From: Gammaproteobacteria bacterium
GTDB lineage: Bacteria > Pseudomonadota > Gammaproteobacteria > Arenicellales > UBA868
NCBI GenBank assembly: GCA_022450155.1
Contig: JAKUQR010000005.1
Coordinates: 1-64,000, forward strand
Reading direction: 5' to 3'
Length of the DNA: 64,000 nt
The notes under the pieces are model-generated. The model was not told the DNA's origin. It saw nothing but the letters and a program-made list of their open reading frames with translations, and did no database searches. This document shows, piece after piece, positions 48,416 through 58,685 of the stretch (positions are counted from its first letter, which is position 1; the number at the start of each line of letters is the position of its first letter). A program made the translations under genes and the position numbers.

Positions 48416-49684
48416 TCAAGCTGCAACTCGAGACGAGATTTTTGCCTCGAACTCTTCACGAAAATGTTTGAGAAAACTTTGGACAGGCCAGGCAGCCGCA
48501 TCTCCCAAAGCACAAATAGTTCGGCCCTCAATCTTGTCAGCAACATTGACCAACTTATCCAAATCTTCGGGTTTACCGGCACCGATTCGTATACGATGAA
48601 TCAATCGATGTAACCAGCCTGTCCCTTCTCGACACGGCGTACACTGTCCACAGGATTCTCGAAAGTAAAAAAGCGCAATACGCTCCAATACCTCGACCAT
48701 ACAGGTTGTGTTATCCATCACAATCACCCCGCCGGAACCGATCATCGATCCTGCCTGCTGAAGCTGATCGTAGCCCATCTCACAGGACACGATAGCCTCT
48801 GCAGGCATTACTGGCATGGAGGATCCTCCGGGGATAACAGCCTTTAAAGAACGCCCTTCGAGCAACCCACCGGCGAGACTCAGTAATTCGCTAAACGGGG
48901 TCCCTAATGTGACTTCGTAATTGCCTGGACGCTGTACATGACCGGACACTGAAAATATCTTGCTGCCGCCACTACCCTCTTGGCCCAAATTATTGAACCA
49001 GGCCGGGCCTTTGCGAATAATGGGCGGTAGCGAGGCCAGTGTTTCTGTATTGTTGACCGTGGTCGGCTTACCGAATGCACCCACTTGCGCGGGAAACGGC
49101 GGCTTAAACCGCGGCATTCCCTTTTTGCCTTCTAATGATTCAAGTAATCCTGTTTCTTCCCCGCAGATGTAAGCCCCTGCGCCTCGCTGGCTATAGAGAT
49201 CGAATACCACCCCTGACCCCCGGATATCTTGCCCCAAGTAACCTGCCTGGTAGGCCTCCTTAAGCGCATTCTCAAATCGGACCCACGGCTGGTGATATTC
49301 CCCTCTAATATAGTTGTATGCGACAGTGGAACCAGTCGCGTAACTGGCGATGGCCATACCTTCGATCAACTGATGTGGGTTGAGGTATAGAATTTCCCGA
49401 TCTTTAAATGATCCAGGCTCACTCTCATCGGAATTACACACAATATACTTCTGACCATGAACATCGCGAGGCATAAAACTGAGTTTGAGTCCCGACGGAA
49501 ATCCAGCACCGCCCCGTCCTCTTAGACCGGACGCCTTAATCATCTCGATCACGTTGGCCGGGGGTATTGATTCATCAACGATTTTCGACCAGGATTGATA
49601 GCCCCCTAACTCTTTGCAGTAGTTTTCTAACAGCCACGGCGACTGGACTTCTGGCGCGGGCAAACAGACATGGCATTGTCCCAT
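48416..49684 (-). CDS. nuoF: NADH:quinone oxidoreductase subunit F
   Basis: NuoF binds NADH and FMN and holds cluster N3; it is the entry point of electrons. Visible sites are the nucleotide-binding GRGGAGFPSGLKL, AYICGEETGLLESLEGK, and the N3 ligands ESCGQCTPCREG plus the later cysteine in CALGDAA. The ATG at 49684 gives a 422-residue protein 5 bases after the nuoE stop. A TTG three codons earlier is a possible alternative. Confidence 0.95.
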   Translation of the reverse strand: MGQCHVCLPAPEVQSPWLLENYCKELGGYQSWSKIVDESIPPANVIEMIKASGLRGRGGAGFPSGLKLSFMPRDVHGQKYIVCNSDESEPGSFKDREILYLNPHQLIEGMAIASYATGSTVAYNYIRGEYHQPWVRFENALKEAYQAGYLGQDIRGSGVVFDLYSQRGAGAYICGEETGLLESLEGKKGMPRFKPPFPAQVGAFGKPTTVNNTETLASLPPIIRKGPAWFNNLGQEGSGGSKIFSVSGHVQRPGNYEVTLGTPFSELLSLAGGLLEGRSLKAVIPGGSSMPVMPAEAIVSCEMGYDQLQQAGSMIGSGGVIVMDNTTCMVEVLERIALFYFRESCGQCTPCREGTGWLHRLIHRIRIGAGKPEDLDKLVNVADKIEGRTICALGDAAAWPVQSFLKHFREEFEAKISSRVAA

Positions 49685-49689
49685 GGCGA

Positions 49690-50169
49690 TCAATCCAGTT
49701 CAGACAGCAGCCGATCAATATCTGCTGGCGTCAGGTTTTCTACGTAACGATCATCGACGATGAGCATCGGCGCCCCACTGCAAGCGCCTAGACATTCAGC
49801 CTCAAATAGCGTGACCTTGCCGTCCGGTGTGCTCTCGCCAACATCCACGCCTAGTTTCTCTTTGAGTCGGTCAAGAACAGATTCGCTCCCGCGAAGCATG
49901 CAAGAAACATTCGTGCATACCCTGATCTTATGACGACCGACAGGCTTGGTGTAAAACATGTCGTAGAAAGTCGCCACTTCGTAAACTTCAATTGGCTGAA
50001 GAGACAAGAATGCAGCCACAGAATTTACGACACCTTCGGATACCCAGCCGTGTTCTTGTTGCGCATAGCGCAATGCGGACTTTAGTGCTGCCCTACGACT
50101 CGGATATTTTTTGGCCTCGGCCTCTATTTTTTCCCTGACATCGTCAGATAGCTGATAGTCGTTTGTCAT
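49690..50169 (-). CDS. nuoE: NADH:quinone oxidoreductase subunit E
   Basis: NuoE carries the [2Fe-2S] cluster N1a, next to FMN. The thioredoxin-like domain shows the four ligands in CTNVSC and ECLGACSGAP, and the helical N-terminal part reads ALRYAQQEHGWVSEGVVNSV. I chose the ATG that begins MTNDYQLSDD (159 aa), since the longer frame starts inside nuoD. It lies 4 bases after nuoD and 5 before nuoF. Confidence 0.95.
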   Translation of the reverse strand: MTNDYQLSDDVREKIEAEAKKYPSRRAALKSALRYAQQEHGWVSEGVVNSVAAFLSLQPIEVYEVATFYDMFYTKPVGRHKIRVCTNVSCMLRGSESVLDRLKEKLGVDVGESTPDGKVTLFEAECLGACSGAPMLIVDDRYVENLTPADIDRLLSELD

Positions 50170-50173
50170 AACG

Positions 50174-51427
50174 TCAGCGGTCAATTTCACCAAACACTAT
50201 GTCCTGCGTGCCGATGATCGCCACCATGTCGGCCAACATATGGCCGCGCGACATTTCGTCGAGGGCTGCGAGGTGAGGAAATCCAGGTGCTCGGATCTTT
50301 ACTCGGTAGGGCTTGTTGGCGCCATCTGATACCAGAAATATCCCGAATTCCCCTTTGGGGGCTTCTATAGCGCTGTACACTTGCCCAGGAGGCACATTGT
50401 AACCCTCAGTAAACAGCTTAAAGTGGTGGATCAAAGACTCCATGTCTTCTTTCATTTCCTCCCGCGGCGGTGGACTCAACTTATAGTCGTCCAGCATAAC
50501 TGGACCCGGATTCTTCCTTAACCAGTCCACACACTGAGAGACGATTCGATTTGATTGTCGCAACTCCTCCATACGCACAAGGTATCTATCGTAGGTATCC
50601 CCCGTAACTCCAACTGGTATGTCAAAGCTAACTTGGTCATATACTTCGTAGGGCTGTTTCTTTCGTAAATCCCATTCAACACCGGATCCCCTGAGCATTG
50701 GGCCTGTAAAACCGAGTTGCAGTGCCTGCTCAGGCGTAACAATTCCTATATCGACGGTTCTTTGTTTCCAGATTCGATTATCGGTAAGTAAGGTCTCGTA
50801 CTCATCAACGCACGCTGAAAACCGTCCCGTAAATGCATCTATGAAGTCAAGTAAGGAGCCAGACCGATTCTTGTTCCGACTGGCGATATCCTTTTCGTCC
50901 TCCCGGCTATTATTTTGATACAGTGGCATCTTATCGGGCAAATCCCGGTAGACCCCACCTGGCCGATAATAGGTCGCATGCATACGTGCACCGGACACTG
51001 CTTCATAACAGTCCATTAAATCTTCTCGCTCCCGAAATGCATACAAAAATACAGCCATCGCCCCAATATCGAGAGCATGCGCACCAAGCCACATCAGGTG
51101 ATTTCCAATTCGGGTAATCTCATCAAACATAACCCTTATATACTGAGCACGAATTGGCGGCACGACACCCAACAACGACTCTATCGCTAAAACATACGCA
51201 TGCTCATTACACATCATGGAAACATAATCTAGACGATCCATGTAACCAATACTGTGGTTGTAAGGTTTACTTTCTGCCAGCTTTTCGGTTGCTCGGTGCA
51301 GCAACCCAATGTGCGGGTCTAGTCTTTCGATAACCTCCCCGTCCATCTCCATAACCACCCTCAATACACCATGTGCTGCGGGGTGCTGCGGCCCGAAGTT
51401 CATGGTGTAGTTGCGGATCTCAGTCAT
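50174..51427 (-). CDS. nuoD: NADH:quinone oxidoreductase subunit D
   Basis: NuoD (49 kDa homologue) forms most of the quinone-binding pocket near cluster N2. The start [20 protein letters not shown] is diagnostic, with the conserved histidine and the ETEKLAE-like [21 protein letters not shown] segment that contacts quinone. At 417 residues it is a separate subunit, unlike the fused NuoCD of E. coli. The ATG overlaps the nuoC stop by 8 bases. Confidence 0.96.
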   Translation of the reverse strand: MTEIRNYTMNFGPQHPAAHGVLRVVMEMDGEVIERLDPHIGLLHRATEKLAESKPYNHSIGYMDRLDYVSMMCNEHAYVLAIESLLGVVPPIRAQYIRVMFDEITRIGNHLMWLGAHALDIGAMAVFLYAFREREDLMDCYEAVSGARMHATYYRPGGVYRDLPDKMPLYQNNSREDEKDIASRNKNRSGSLLDFIDAFTGRFSACVDEYETLLTDNRIWKQRTVDIGIVTPEQALQLGFTGPMLRGSGVEWDLRKKQPYEVYDQVSFDIPVGVTGDTYDRYLVRMEELRQSNRIVSQCVDWLRKNPGPVMLDDYKLSPPPREEMKEDMESLIHHFKLFTEGYNVPPGQVYSAIEAPKGEFGIFLVSDGANKPYRVKIRAPGFPHLAALDEMSRGHMLADMVAIIGTQDIVFGEIDR

Positions 51428-52016
51428 CAGACCATTCATCCCGGATAACCCGAGGCACCGTCACTCTCGGTTCAATCGACACAGGTTCGTAAACCACTCT
51501 ACCTTTCCCTTCGTCGTACCTCATTTCCACATGACCTGACAACGGGAAATCTTTACGGAACGGGTGGCCAATGAACCCGTAATCAGTCAATAGCCGCCGG
51601 AGATCCGGATGACCAGGGAATCGGATCCCGAAAAGATCGAAAGCTTCTCGTTCGTACCAGTTCGCGCAACGCCACACCTCGATGACCGAATCAATAGTTA
51701 AATCATCTTCAGGAACGGGCACTATTACACGTAGACGGTGATTCAAACTGATCGAAAGCAAATGGTAAACCACAGCAAACCTTTCGTTATCCCAACTCCG
51801 TTGCGCCTCTTGGCCATAGGTCTGGTAGTCGACAGCGCATAGGTCAACCAGTTGTTCGAATGCTGTATTTTGGTGGTCTCGAAGTTTTCTCAACAGTTCA
51901 AGCGATGATGATCGACTGACCGTTACCGTGAAACCCAATGAATCCCCAGTGATCGATGCATCAAATCCACTGCATATGATTTTGACCTGACTGTGCAGGT
52001 CTTGTGTGGCGCTCAT
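51420..52016 (-). CDS. nuoC: NADH:quinone oxidoreductase subunit C
   Basis: NuoC (30 kDa homologue) helps seat NuoD and NuoB in the quinone module. It has the typical [20 protein letters not shown] block and [20 protein letters not shown] near the C-terminus. The 198-residue protein is unfused, with its own gene, and is preceded by nuoB at 14 bases. Confidence 0.95.
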   Translation of the reverse strand: MSATQDLHSQVKIICSGFDASITGDSLGFTVTVSRSSSLELLRKLRDHQNTAFEQLVDLCAVDYQTYGQEAQRSWDNERFAVVYHLLSISLNHRLRVIVPVPEDDLTIDSVIEVWRCANWYEREAFDLFGIRFPGHPDLRRLLTDYGFIGHPFRKDFPLSGHVEMRYDEGKGRVVYEPVSIEPRVTVPRVIRDEWSDD

Positions 52017-52030
52017 GTGGCTATCGGACT

Positions 52031-52507
52031 CTAGCGCGCTATCGTATCTGTGCGCTTAATCTTTTTTTGAAGCTGGATGACACCGTACAATAACGCCTGT
52101 GGCGTAGGGGGACATCCCGGCACATACACATCGACCGGGACGATCCGATCACATCCGCGAACCACTGAATACGAATAATGGTAATAACCGCCGCCATTAG
52201 CACAAGATCCCATCGAAATTACCCAGCGCGGTTCGGGCATCTGGTCATAGACCTTACGCAACGCAGGCGCCATCTTATTAGTCAGCGTACCGGCTACGAT
52301 CATTACATCCGACTGACGCGGGCTTGGACGGAAAATAACGCCGAAACGATCTAGGTCATAACGTGATGCGCCCGCATGCATCATTTCTACGGCACAACAC
52401 GCCAGCCCAAATGTCATTGGCCACATCGACCCCGTACGGGCCCAATTTATAAGGTCATCCAGCCTGGTAGTCGCCCAACCCTGTTCTAAAACGCCCTCTA
52501 ATGCCAT
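52031..52507 (-). CDS. nuoB: NADH:quinone oxidoreductase subunit B
   Basis: NuoB (PSST homologue) ligates cluster N2, the final electron donor to quinone. The tandem cysteines [13 protein letters not shown] and the later cysteines in [10 protein letters not shown] and [13 protein letters not shown] are all present. The 158-residue length is normal. It begins 7 bases after nuoA. Confidence 0.96.
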   Translation of the reverse strand: MALEGVLEQGWATTRLDDLINWARTGSMWPMTFGLACCAVEMMHAGASRYDLDRFGVIFRPSPRQSDVMIVAGTLTNKMAPALRKVYDQMPEPRWVISMGSCANGGGYYHYSYSVVRGCDRIVPVDVYVPGCPPTPQALLYGVIQLQKKIKRTDTIAR

Positions 52508-52514
52508 CCGAACA

Positions 52515-52871
52515 CTACTCCCATTCCAAAGCGCCCTTCATCCATTCATATACAAAACCGACTACCAGCACTAACAGAAAAATTATCATTGCCAAAAAAC
52601 CGAAGATGCCAATTTCGTCCAAGGCGACTGCCCATGGAAATAGAAAAGCAATCTCCAAATCAAAAATAATAAACAAAATCGCGACGAGATAATAACGAAT
52701 ATCAAACTTCATGCGGTTGTCTTCGAAGGCTTCGAATCCGCATTCGTATGGAGAGAGCTTTCGTTGATTTGGTCGGTGTGGGCTTAGCAACTTACCAGCC
52801 ACAAGGAGGACTACCCCAAGCCCTGAAGCAACAATCAAGAACAGCAACACTGGCAAGTAGTTGGCTAGCAT
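52515..52871 (-). CDS. nuoA: NADH:quinone oxidoreductase subunit A
   Basis: NuoA is a small three-helix membrane subunit at the junction of complex I. The loop [20 protein letters not shown] with its conserved cysteine, and the [20 protein letters not shown] helix with the conserved acid residues, identify it. Its 118 residues are normal. It is first in the nuo operon; a good sigma70-like promoter lies about 50 bases upstream. Confidence 0.95.
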   Translation of the reverse strand: MLANYLPVLLFLIVASGLGVVLLVAGKLLSPHRPNQRKLSPYECGFEAFEDNRMKFDIRYYLVAILFIIFDLEIAFLFPWAVALDEIGIFGFLAMIIFLLVLVVGFVYEWMKGALEWE

Positions 52872-52917
52872 GCAGCTGTCGCTTCAGATGGATGACTCAA
52901 GGCTATCGATGCCCTAA

Positions 52918-52947
52918 ATTCTAGTGACTGACCCCCCATACGGTCAA
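52918..52947 (-). promoter_or_regulatory. sigma70-like promoter of the nuo operon
   Basis: The minus strand shows TTGACC (52942-52947) and TAGAAT (52918-52923), with an 18-base spacer containing GGGGGG. It lies ~47 bases before the nuoA ATG and just after the T-run that closes the tRNA-Leu transcript. The match is 5/6 at -35 and 5/6 at -10. Confidence 0.65.
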
Positions 52948-52970
52948 CAAACTTGCCGCCAACGCCAACC

Positions 52971-53000
52971 AAAAAAAGACACTAACAACTCACTCGTGCC
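52971..53000 (-). terminator. probable terminator after tRNA-Leu
   Basis: On the minus strand, eight bases past the CCA end, GGCAC pairs with GTGTC across a 13-base loop, and seven Ts follow directly. The stem is short and has one G-T pair. The uninterrupted T7 and the position between the tRNA and the nuo promoter support termination. Confidence 0.5.
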
Positions 53001-53007
53001 AGATGTT

Positions 53008-53092
53008 TGGTGCCGAAGGCCGGACTCGAACCGGCACGGCTTACGCCACCGCCCCCTCAAGACGGCGTGTCTACCAGTTCCACCACTTCGGC
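53008..53092 (-). tRNA. tRNA-Leu (anticodon GAG)
   Basis: The 85-base gene folds as a class II tRNA. The acceptor arms GCCGAAG and CTTCGGC pair fully and the CCA end is encoded. The anticodon arm is CCGTC-TTGAGGG-GGCGG, giving GAG in the loop, which reads CUC and CUU. A long variable arm follows, and the T arm contains GGTTCGAGTCC. The 5' GCCGAAGTGGTGGAACTGG is typical of tRNA-Leu. The position between secG and the nuo operon is conserved in many beta- and gammaproteobacteria. Confidence 0.95.
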
Positions 53093-53111
53093 ATATTTCT
53101 AGGTCTATCAC

Positions 53112-53132
53112 TTAAAGTGTAGTCTACTTTAA
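53112..53132. repeat. AT-rich inverted repeat between secG and tRNA-Leu
   Basis: TTAAAGT and ACTTTAA form a perfect 7-base stem around a 7-base loop, 7 bases past the secG stop. No T-run follows on the transcribed strand. It may stabilise the secG 3' end or guide processing of a secG-tRNA transcript; this is inference. Confidence 0.4.
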
Positions 53133-53139
53133 TACAGCC

Positions 53140-53487
53140 TCAATCCTGCGACCCAGGGACAGCCGGTAGGTCAGTCGAGTCTTTTACTCGTTGGATTTCT
53201 GCGGCTGGTGCCGGGGAAGTGGTGGTTTCAATGACACTTCTTGGCCCAGCACTCTGCTGGGTGTACAGATAAGCGAGACTGAGGCCAGATATAAAAAATA
53301 CGGCCACCAAACTTGCAGTAATACGACTCAGAAAGGTCGCTGACCCTTGACTGCCGAATACCGACTGGGAAGAGCCGCCGCCGAATGCGGCGCCCATATC
53401 GGCGCCTTTACCCCGCTGCAAAAGTACCAGGAGCACTATCGACACAGCCACTACGAGGTGAACCACTGTGATAATACTGATAATCAT
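53140..53487 (-). CDS. secG: SecG protein-export subunit
   Basis: SecG is the small accessory subunit of the SecYEG translocon. The sequence has two membrane helices ([20 protein letters not shown] and [20 protein letters not shown]) flanking the family signature [20 protein letters not shown], and a low-complexity polar C-terminus. The ATG at 53487, 4 bases after tpiA, gives 115 residues; the longer frame enters tpiA and is not needed. Confidence 0.93.
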   Translation of the reverse strand: MIISIITVVHLVVAVSIVLLVLLQRGKGADMGAAFGGGSSQSVFGSQGSATFLSRITASLVAVFFISGLSLAYLYTQQSAGPRSVIETTTSPAPAAEIQRVKDSTDLPAVPGSQD

Positions 53488-53491
53488 TTCA

Positions 53492-54247
53492 TCACTCCAT
53501 TGCCTCACAGATCGCCAGGAAATCGGTTGCCACCAGCGCGGCACCTCCAATCAGCCCACCGTCGATATCTGGAGAGGAAAAAAGCCCTTGTGCATTGTCA
53601 GGTTTTACACTGCCGCCGTAAAGCAATCGAGTGTGATCTGCAGCAACCGGGTTAAGTTCTGCTATCGTTTCACGAATCAAAGCATGCACGTCCTGCGCCT
53701 GATCCGGACTTGCAGTACGACCAGTACCAATCGCCCAAACTGGCTCATAGGCTACGATCGCAAACGGGAATATATCGACTCCGTTTAAATCAAGTACGCT
53801 CATGAGTTGTTCCCGAATCACCCGGTCAGTATCTCCGCGTTCCCGCTCCTCCAGTGTCTCACCCACACAAATGATGGGCTTAAGCTCCGCAGCTACAGCG
53901 ACCCTGGCTTTTTCCGCCACCAGATCACTTGACTCACCATAAAGGGCGCGCCGCTCCGAATGTCCGACAATCACATAACCACAGTGCTGTTCTTTCAGCA
54001 TCTCAGCAGCGATCTCGCCCGTATATGCCCCGGGCCCGTGTATATCTAGATTCTGCGCACCCACTGTTATCGTGGAACCAGCTAACGTCTGAACTGCCAG
54101 GGGTATATAAAGAAACGGTGGACAGACCACAACATCCAGGTCCGGCACAGATCGGACAAGACCTTCTTTCAGCCCAATCAACAGAGCATCCGTCATCGCG
54201 GTTGATCCATTCATCTTCCAGTTTCCGGCAACTAATGGACGACGCAT
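53492..54247 (-). CDS. tpiA: triosephosphate isomerase
   Basis: TpiA interconverts dihydroxyacetone phosphate and glyceraldehyde 3-phosphate. All catalytic residues are visible: the lysine in AGNWKMNG, the histidine in VIVGHSERR, and the glutamate in [11 protein letters not shown]; the phosphate loop is [13 protein letters not shown] chose the ATG at 54247 because GGAG lies 5 bases upstream and the product starts [10 protein letters not shown] as expected (251 aa). A second ATG directly before it and a longer frame also exist. It lies between glmM and secG. Confidence 0.96.
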   Translation of the reverse strand: MRRPLVAGNWKMNGSTAMTDALLIGLKEGLVRSVPDLDVVVCPPFLYIPLAVQTLAGSTITVGAQNLDIHGPGAYTGEIAAEMLKEQHCGYVIVGHSERRALYGESSDLVAEKARVAVAAELKPIICVGETLEERERGDTDRVIREQLMSVLDLNGVDIFPFAIVAYEPVWAIGTGRTASPDQAQDVHALIRETIAELNPVAADHTRLLYGGSVKPDNAQGLFSSPDIDGGLIGGAALVATDFLAICEAME

Positions 54248-54359
54248 CATTTCTCCTGCTGCTGAAGATCCGTAAATTTGTAAATCGGCCAACGCGGGGC
54301 GGCGATGTTACCGAGGCGAGGCGCTAGACGCAACCACTTCGATGGTAGCGTAAGATGGA

Positions 54360-55724
54360 CTAATGCTTCGCACTCGAGCTCACGACAGCCATAGTCAGTT
54401 GCTCGACTAACGTCTCTACCTGCTCGGCATCGACCCCCTCAACCATGACTCGAATAACAGGTTCGGTCCCGGAAGGTCTCAGGACAACTCTGCCATTGCA
54501 ATCCAGCACGGATTCAACCTCACGAACTGCGTTGATGACCGTTTCATCGCCCAGCACTATGGCCGCAGAAACAGAACCGTTTATCGGCACATTGATCATG
54601 GACTGCGGATAAATCTGCATACTCGACACGAGTTCGGCCAGCGTCCGGCCAGTCGAGTGCATCACTTCAAGGACGCTGATCGCTGTCAGTAGTCCATCGC
54701 CGGTTGTACTCTTATCAAGCTGGATAATATGCCCGGAGGCTTCACCCCCTAGGGTCCAACTGTTGGCGTACATCTTTTCCAGTACATGCCTATCGCCAAC
54801 ACTGGAGCGCTCGAAAGCAATTCCACGTTCTTGACATGCAAGCTCCAGGCCAAGATTGCTCATAACAGTCCCGACTATTCCGTCCGCTACCCGTAGATTC
54901 CTTTGCCCATAGACCCCCAGCACATAAAGTATCCCATCACCATCGACAATTTTCCCAGAAGCATCCGCAAGCACGACTCGATCCGCATCTCCGTCAAGTG
55001 CTATGCCCAGGTCAGCATTGTGTTTCTTTACTAACTCGCTGATATGCTGAGGGTGGACCGATCCGCATTCATCGTTGATGTTTTTACCGTCGGGCAGAGC
55101 GCCAGCCAAGACGACTTCTGCACCTAGTTTGTTCAGCAGTTTGGGGCCGACTTCATAGGCCGCGCCATGGGCGCAATCAAGGACGATTGTAAAATCTTTC
55201 AGATCAAGATCAGCACCAACTTGTTCCAGACAATAATCCACATAGTCATCAGCGGCCCGAGTATGGCGTCTTGCCTTCCCCAACGCCCCTGACTCAACGG
55301 TTTGATTCTCATCAGCAAGTAACGTCTCGATTTTAAATTCGAGTTCATCACTAAGTTTCTGGCCATCACTCGAGAAAAATTTGACTCCATTGTCATGGTA
55401 GGGATTGTGGGATGCACTGATCATAATACCTGCCGCCGCATCTGAGGTTCTGGTCAGAAAAGCGACTGCTGGTGTTGGCAAGGGACCCGTTAAAACCACG
55501 CCCATACCAGCTGCCGACAGTCCTGACTCAAGTGCAGATTCCATCATGTACCCGGACTCGCGGGTATCTTTCCCGATCAGAACCTCACCACCTGGGTGCA
55601 GCGCCAATGCCTTTCCCGTTGCCCATCCAAGATGGAGCATATCTTCTGGAGTGATTGGCTTTTCACCGACTCTGCCGCGAATACCATCCGTCCCAAAGTA
55701 GCGTTTATTGACCGTGCTATTCAT
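54360..55724 (-). CDS. glmM: phosphoglucosamine mutase
   Basis: GlmM converts glucosamine 6-phosphate to glucosamine 1-phosphate for peptidoglycan and LPS. The active-site serine loop is MISASHNPYHDNG, the metal loop ALDGDADRVV, the sugar loop GGEASGHI, and the phosphate-binding end VLRPSGTEPVIRVMVEG. It has 454 residues. It starts 11 bases after folP, the classical folP-glmM pair. Confidence 0.96.
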   Translation of the reverse strand: MNSTVNKRYFGTDGIRGRVGEKPITPEDMLHLGWATGKALALHPGGEVLIGKDTRESGYMMESALESGLSAAGMGVVLTGPLPTPAVAFLTRTSDAAAGIMISASHNPYHDNGVKFFSSDGQKLSDELEFKIETLLADENQTVESGALGKARRHTRAADDYVDYCLEQVGADLDLKDFTIVLDCAHGAAYEVGPKLLNKLGAEVVLAGALPDGKNINDECGSVHPQHISELVKKHNADLGIALDGDADRVVLADASGKIVDGDGILYVLGVYGQRNLRVADGIVGTVMSNLGLELACQERGIAFERSSVGDRHVLEKMYANSWTLGGEASGHIIQLDKSTTGDGLLTAISVLEVMHSTGRTLAELVSSMQIYPQSMINVPINGSVSAAIVLGDETVINAVREVESVLDCNGRVVLRPSGTEPVIRVMVEGVDAEQVETLVEQLTMAVVSSSAKH

Positions 55725-55735
55725 TAAATGAGACG

Positions 55736-56542
55736 CTATACGGCCATTCGGGTTTCTTTAAGAAACTGCGCGGTCATGCCGACATTGTGCACACGAATAA
55801 GCGAGGCTCCGTTTACGACCGCCTGCGCTGCGTACTGCGCGCTCAACCGGTCACGATCCGGTCCGGTCACTTTGCTCGGTAGAAACGATTTTCTGGATAT
55901 GCCTACGAGAACCGGCTGACCGAGCTCCTGAAGTTCTCCAATCTCATCAATCAATCTTCGGTTGTGCTCCGGTCGCTTACCAAAGCCAATACCTGGATCT
56001 ACGACGATCTTCTCCGACGAGATTCCAGCTGCAAGACATCGGTCGACCCGCTGTTGCAAGAATGTTTTCACCTCGTGCACTACATCGATATAGTCCGGTG
56101 CCTGCTGCATAGTGGCTGGTATCCCTTTCATATGCATCAAGCAGACCGGGACATCCAGAGCACGAGCCTGCTCCAAGGCGCCAGGCCTCCTTAAAGCCCA
56201 AATGTCATTGATCATTGCAGCACCAGCTTCAACAGCCGCCTTCATAACTTCAGGCTTACTGGTATCAACCGAAATAGGAACGGAGACTTCCCTGGACAGT
56301 TGGCGAATCAACGGAATGATCCTTTTTAATTCTACTTCAACGGTCACCGACTCCGAACCCGGTCGAGTCGATTCTCCGCCAACATCGATCAGATCAGCAC
56401 CTTCATCCACCATTAGGTGCGCTTGTCTTACTGCATCCTCGATCCACAGATACCGACCACCATCAGAAAATGAATCAGGTGTGACGTTCAAGATTCCCAT
56501 CAACGCCGCACCGGCCGGCAGCGACAAGCAGTCTATGCTCAA
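55736..56542 (-). CDS. folP: dihydropteroate synthase
   Basis: FolP joins 4-aminobenzoate to dihydropterin pyrophosphate in folate synthesis and is the sulfonamide target. The motifs are MGILNVTPDSFSDGGRYLW, DVGGESTRPGSESV, ISVDTSKPEVMKAA, MINDIWALRRPGAL, VVDPGIGFGK and GISRKSFLPSK. The only start giving a normal N-terminal strand before MGILNV is TTG at 56542, 23 bases after ftsH; the internal ATG at MGILNV would remove it. It has 268 residues. Confidence 0.95.
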   Translation of the reverse strand: MSIDCLSLPAGAALMGILNVTPDSFSDGGRYLWIEDAVRQAHLMVDEGADLIDVGGESTRPGSESVTVEVELKRIIPLIRQLSREVSVPISVDTSKPEVMKAAVEAGAAMINDIWALRRPGALEQARALDVPVCLMHMKGIPATMQQAPDYIDVVHEVKTFLQQRVDRCLAAGISSEKIVVDPGIGFGKRPEHNRRLIDEIGELQELGQPVLVGISRKSFLPSKVTGPDRDRLSAQYAAQAVVNGASLIRVHNVGMTAQFLKETRMAV

Positions 56543-56565
56543 TAACAGAACAGGATTCTCGGAGG

Positions 56566-58521
56566 TCAGGCAGAATCGCTTGCCGGCGAATCCATCTTAG
56601 GCTTCACCTTCGGCTGATCAGATGATGGAGCATCCCCGTCCAGCGGAGTTTGATCCGCAACATCCTCCTGCGTATCGTTAGCATCACCACCTGAACTATT
56701 GTCATCGACTGATGGTGGACCTAGCCGTTCACCGCGCATAATCTGATCAATCTGCTCGGCTTCCAGTGTTTCCCAATCCAGTAAGGCCTCTGCCATCGTT
56801 ATAATCTTTTCCCGATTCGCCTCGACGATCTCACGTGCTCGGACATACTGATCTTCGATGATCTTTGTAATCTCCTTATCGACGAGTTCTGCGGCCGAGT
56901 TACTTAGGTTTTTATGGGTGATCACGTCCCTGCCCAAGAACACCTCCGCATCATTGTCACCATAGACACGCGGGCCGAGCGAGTCACTCATACCCCAACG
57001 CTGGACCATCTTTTGAGCAAGATCGGTGGCCTGTTCGAAATCGTTGGCCGCCCCAGTAGTCATCTGCCCCATAAAAATTTCTTCGGCTATCCGGCCGCCC
57101 ATCAACACAGCAATTCTGGCAAGAAGATACTCCCGATTGTGGCTGTACCGATCTTCTTCAGGTAATTGCATCGTAACCCCTAAGGCTCGACCACGAGGAA
57201 TGATAGTGACCTTGTGGACCGGGTCTGTGTGCGGCCTAAGCGACCGGGCAACGATCGTGTGACCGGATTCATGGTAGGCGGTGTTCTTCCGCTCCAGCTC
57301 CGGCATCACCAACGAACGGCGCTCAGCCCCCATAATAATCTTGTCCTTGGCCAGCTCAAATTCTTCCATCGCAACCAGCTTTTTACTCCCCCGAGCTGCA
57401 AACAGTGCAGCTTCATTAATCAAATTAGCGAGATCAGCACCGGACATTCCAGGTGTCCCTCGCGCGATGATGCTCAGCTTAACGTCTTCTGCGAGGGGCA
57501 CTTTACGCATGTGTACTTTCAATATTGCTTCTCGGCCACGGATATCCGGTAACGACACATGCACCTGCCGGTCAAATCGGCCAGGCCTTAACAACGCGGG
57601 ATCCAACACATCGGGCCTGTTTGTAGCTGCAACAACGATGACACCCTCATTGCCTTCAAAACCGTCCATCTCAACCAACAATTGATTAAGGGTTTGCTCC
57701 CGTTCATCATGTCCGCCACCGAGACCTGCACCGCGCTGCCGCCCAACTGCGTCGATTTCATCTATGAATATGATGCAAGGGGCGTTCTTCTTGCCCTGTT
57801 CAAACATATCTCTGACGCGGGACGCACCAACCCCGACGAACATCTCAACAAAATCAGAACCAGAAATCGTAAAAAACGGAACCTTTGCTTCACCCGCAAT
57901 AGCCTTAGCGAGCAATGTTTTACCCGTGCCTGGACTGCCTGTCATCAACACCCCACTAGGAATTCGACCGCCCAGTTTTTGAAATCGAGAAGGATCACTC
58001 AAAAATTCAACCAGCTCCTGAACTTCTTCTTTAGCTTCGTCGACACCTGCAACATCGGCAAAGGTGATATTGTTTTTGTCTTCGGTCAGCATTTTGGCCT
58101 TACTTCGCCCAAACGACAGCGCGCCGCGCCCGCCCCCACCCTGCATCTGACGCATAAAGAATATCCACACACCAATCAGCAGTAGCAACGGAAACCAACT
58201 GATGAAAATCTGCATCAACAAGGAGGTGCTTTCTTCTTTTTGGGCCTTAATGGTGACATTGGCCTCGAGCAAATCGTTAACCAGTCCGGGGTCACCGGGT
58301 GAGTAGGTGACAAAACGCTGGCCAGCTCGAGTCCGGCCTTGGATCGAACTGCCGTTTATTGTTACCTGCTCGACACGACCTTGTTTTACATCGTGCAAAA
58401 ACTCAGAATAATCCAGTTCCGCACTGGTACGACTGTCCCGGGGCGTGAAATTGTTGAACACCGCCATGAGTACCATTGCGATAACCAGCCAAAGTATAAG
58501 ATTTTTTGTCAGATTGCCCAT
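56566..58521 (-). CDS. ftsH: ATP-dependent zinc metalloprotease FtsH
   Basis: FtsH is a hexameric inner-membrane AAA+ protease that degrades unassembled membrane proteins and, in E. coli, LpxC and sigma32. The product starts [20 protein letters not shown] (first membrane helix); a second helix lies near residue 105. Walker A is GSPGTGKT, Walker [12 protein letters not shown], and the zinc site HESGH (HExxH). The C-terminal tail is acidic and low-complexity, as usual for the family. It has 651 residues. It follows rlmE after ~165 bases and precedes folP. Confidence 0.97.
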   Translation of the reverse strand: MGNLTKNLILWLVIAMVLMAVFNNFTPRDSRTSAELDYSEFLHDVKQGRVEQVTINGSSIQGRTRAGQRFVTYSPGDPGLVNDLLEANVTIKAQKEESTSLLMQIFISWFPLLLLIGVWIFFMRQMQGGGGRGALSFGRSKAKMLTEDKNNITFADVAGVDEAKEEVQELVEFLSDPSRFQKLGGRIPSGVLMTGSPGTGKTLLAKAIAGEAKVPFFTISGSDFVEMFVGVGASRVRDMFEQGKKNAPCIIFIDEIDAVGRQRGAGLGGGHDEREQTLNQLLVEMDGFEGNEGVIVVAATNRPDVLDPALLRPGRFDRQVHVSLPDIRGREAILKVHMRKVPLAEDVKLSIIARGTPGMSGADLANLINEAALFAARGSKKLVAMEEFELAKDKIIMGAERRSLVMPELERKNTAYHESGHTIVARSLRPHTDPVHKVTIIPRGRALGVTMQLPEEDRYSHNREYLLARIAVLMGGRIAEEIFMGQMTTGAANDFEQATDLAQKMVQRWGMSDSLGPRVYGDNDAEVFLGRDVITHKNLSNSAAELVDKEITKIIEDQYVRAREIVEANREKIITMAEALLDWETLEAEQIDQIMRGERLGPPSVDDNSSGGDANDTQEDVADQTPLDGDAPSSDQPKVKPKMDSPASDSA

Positions 58522-58685
58522 GAAAGGTTCACGTTATCCTTAGAAAAGAACGACTCAAAGCGAATAAAGCCCGCGTCGATCATTACGCTTTTCTGCCTGA
58601 AGTCGAATTTTGAGGGTTTTCACCCGTTTCTACAACTGTTTAGGCCACCATATCCAAACTTCTAGTGTCCTGATTTCTGCTCATC

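Noticed and set aside
57682-58185. 167-codon plus-strand ORF
   Set aside because: It is antisense to the ftsH AAA domain and has no motif of its own.
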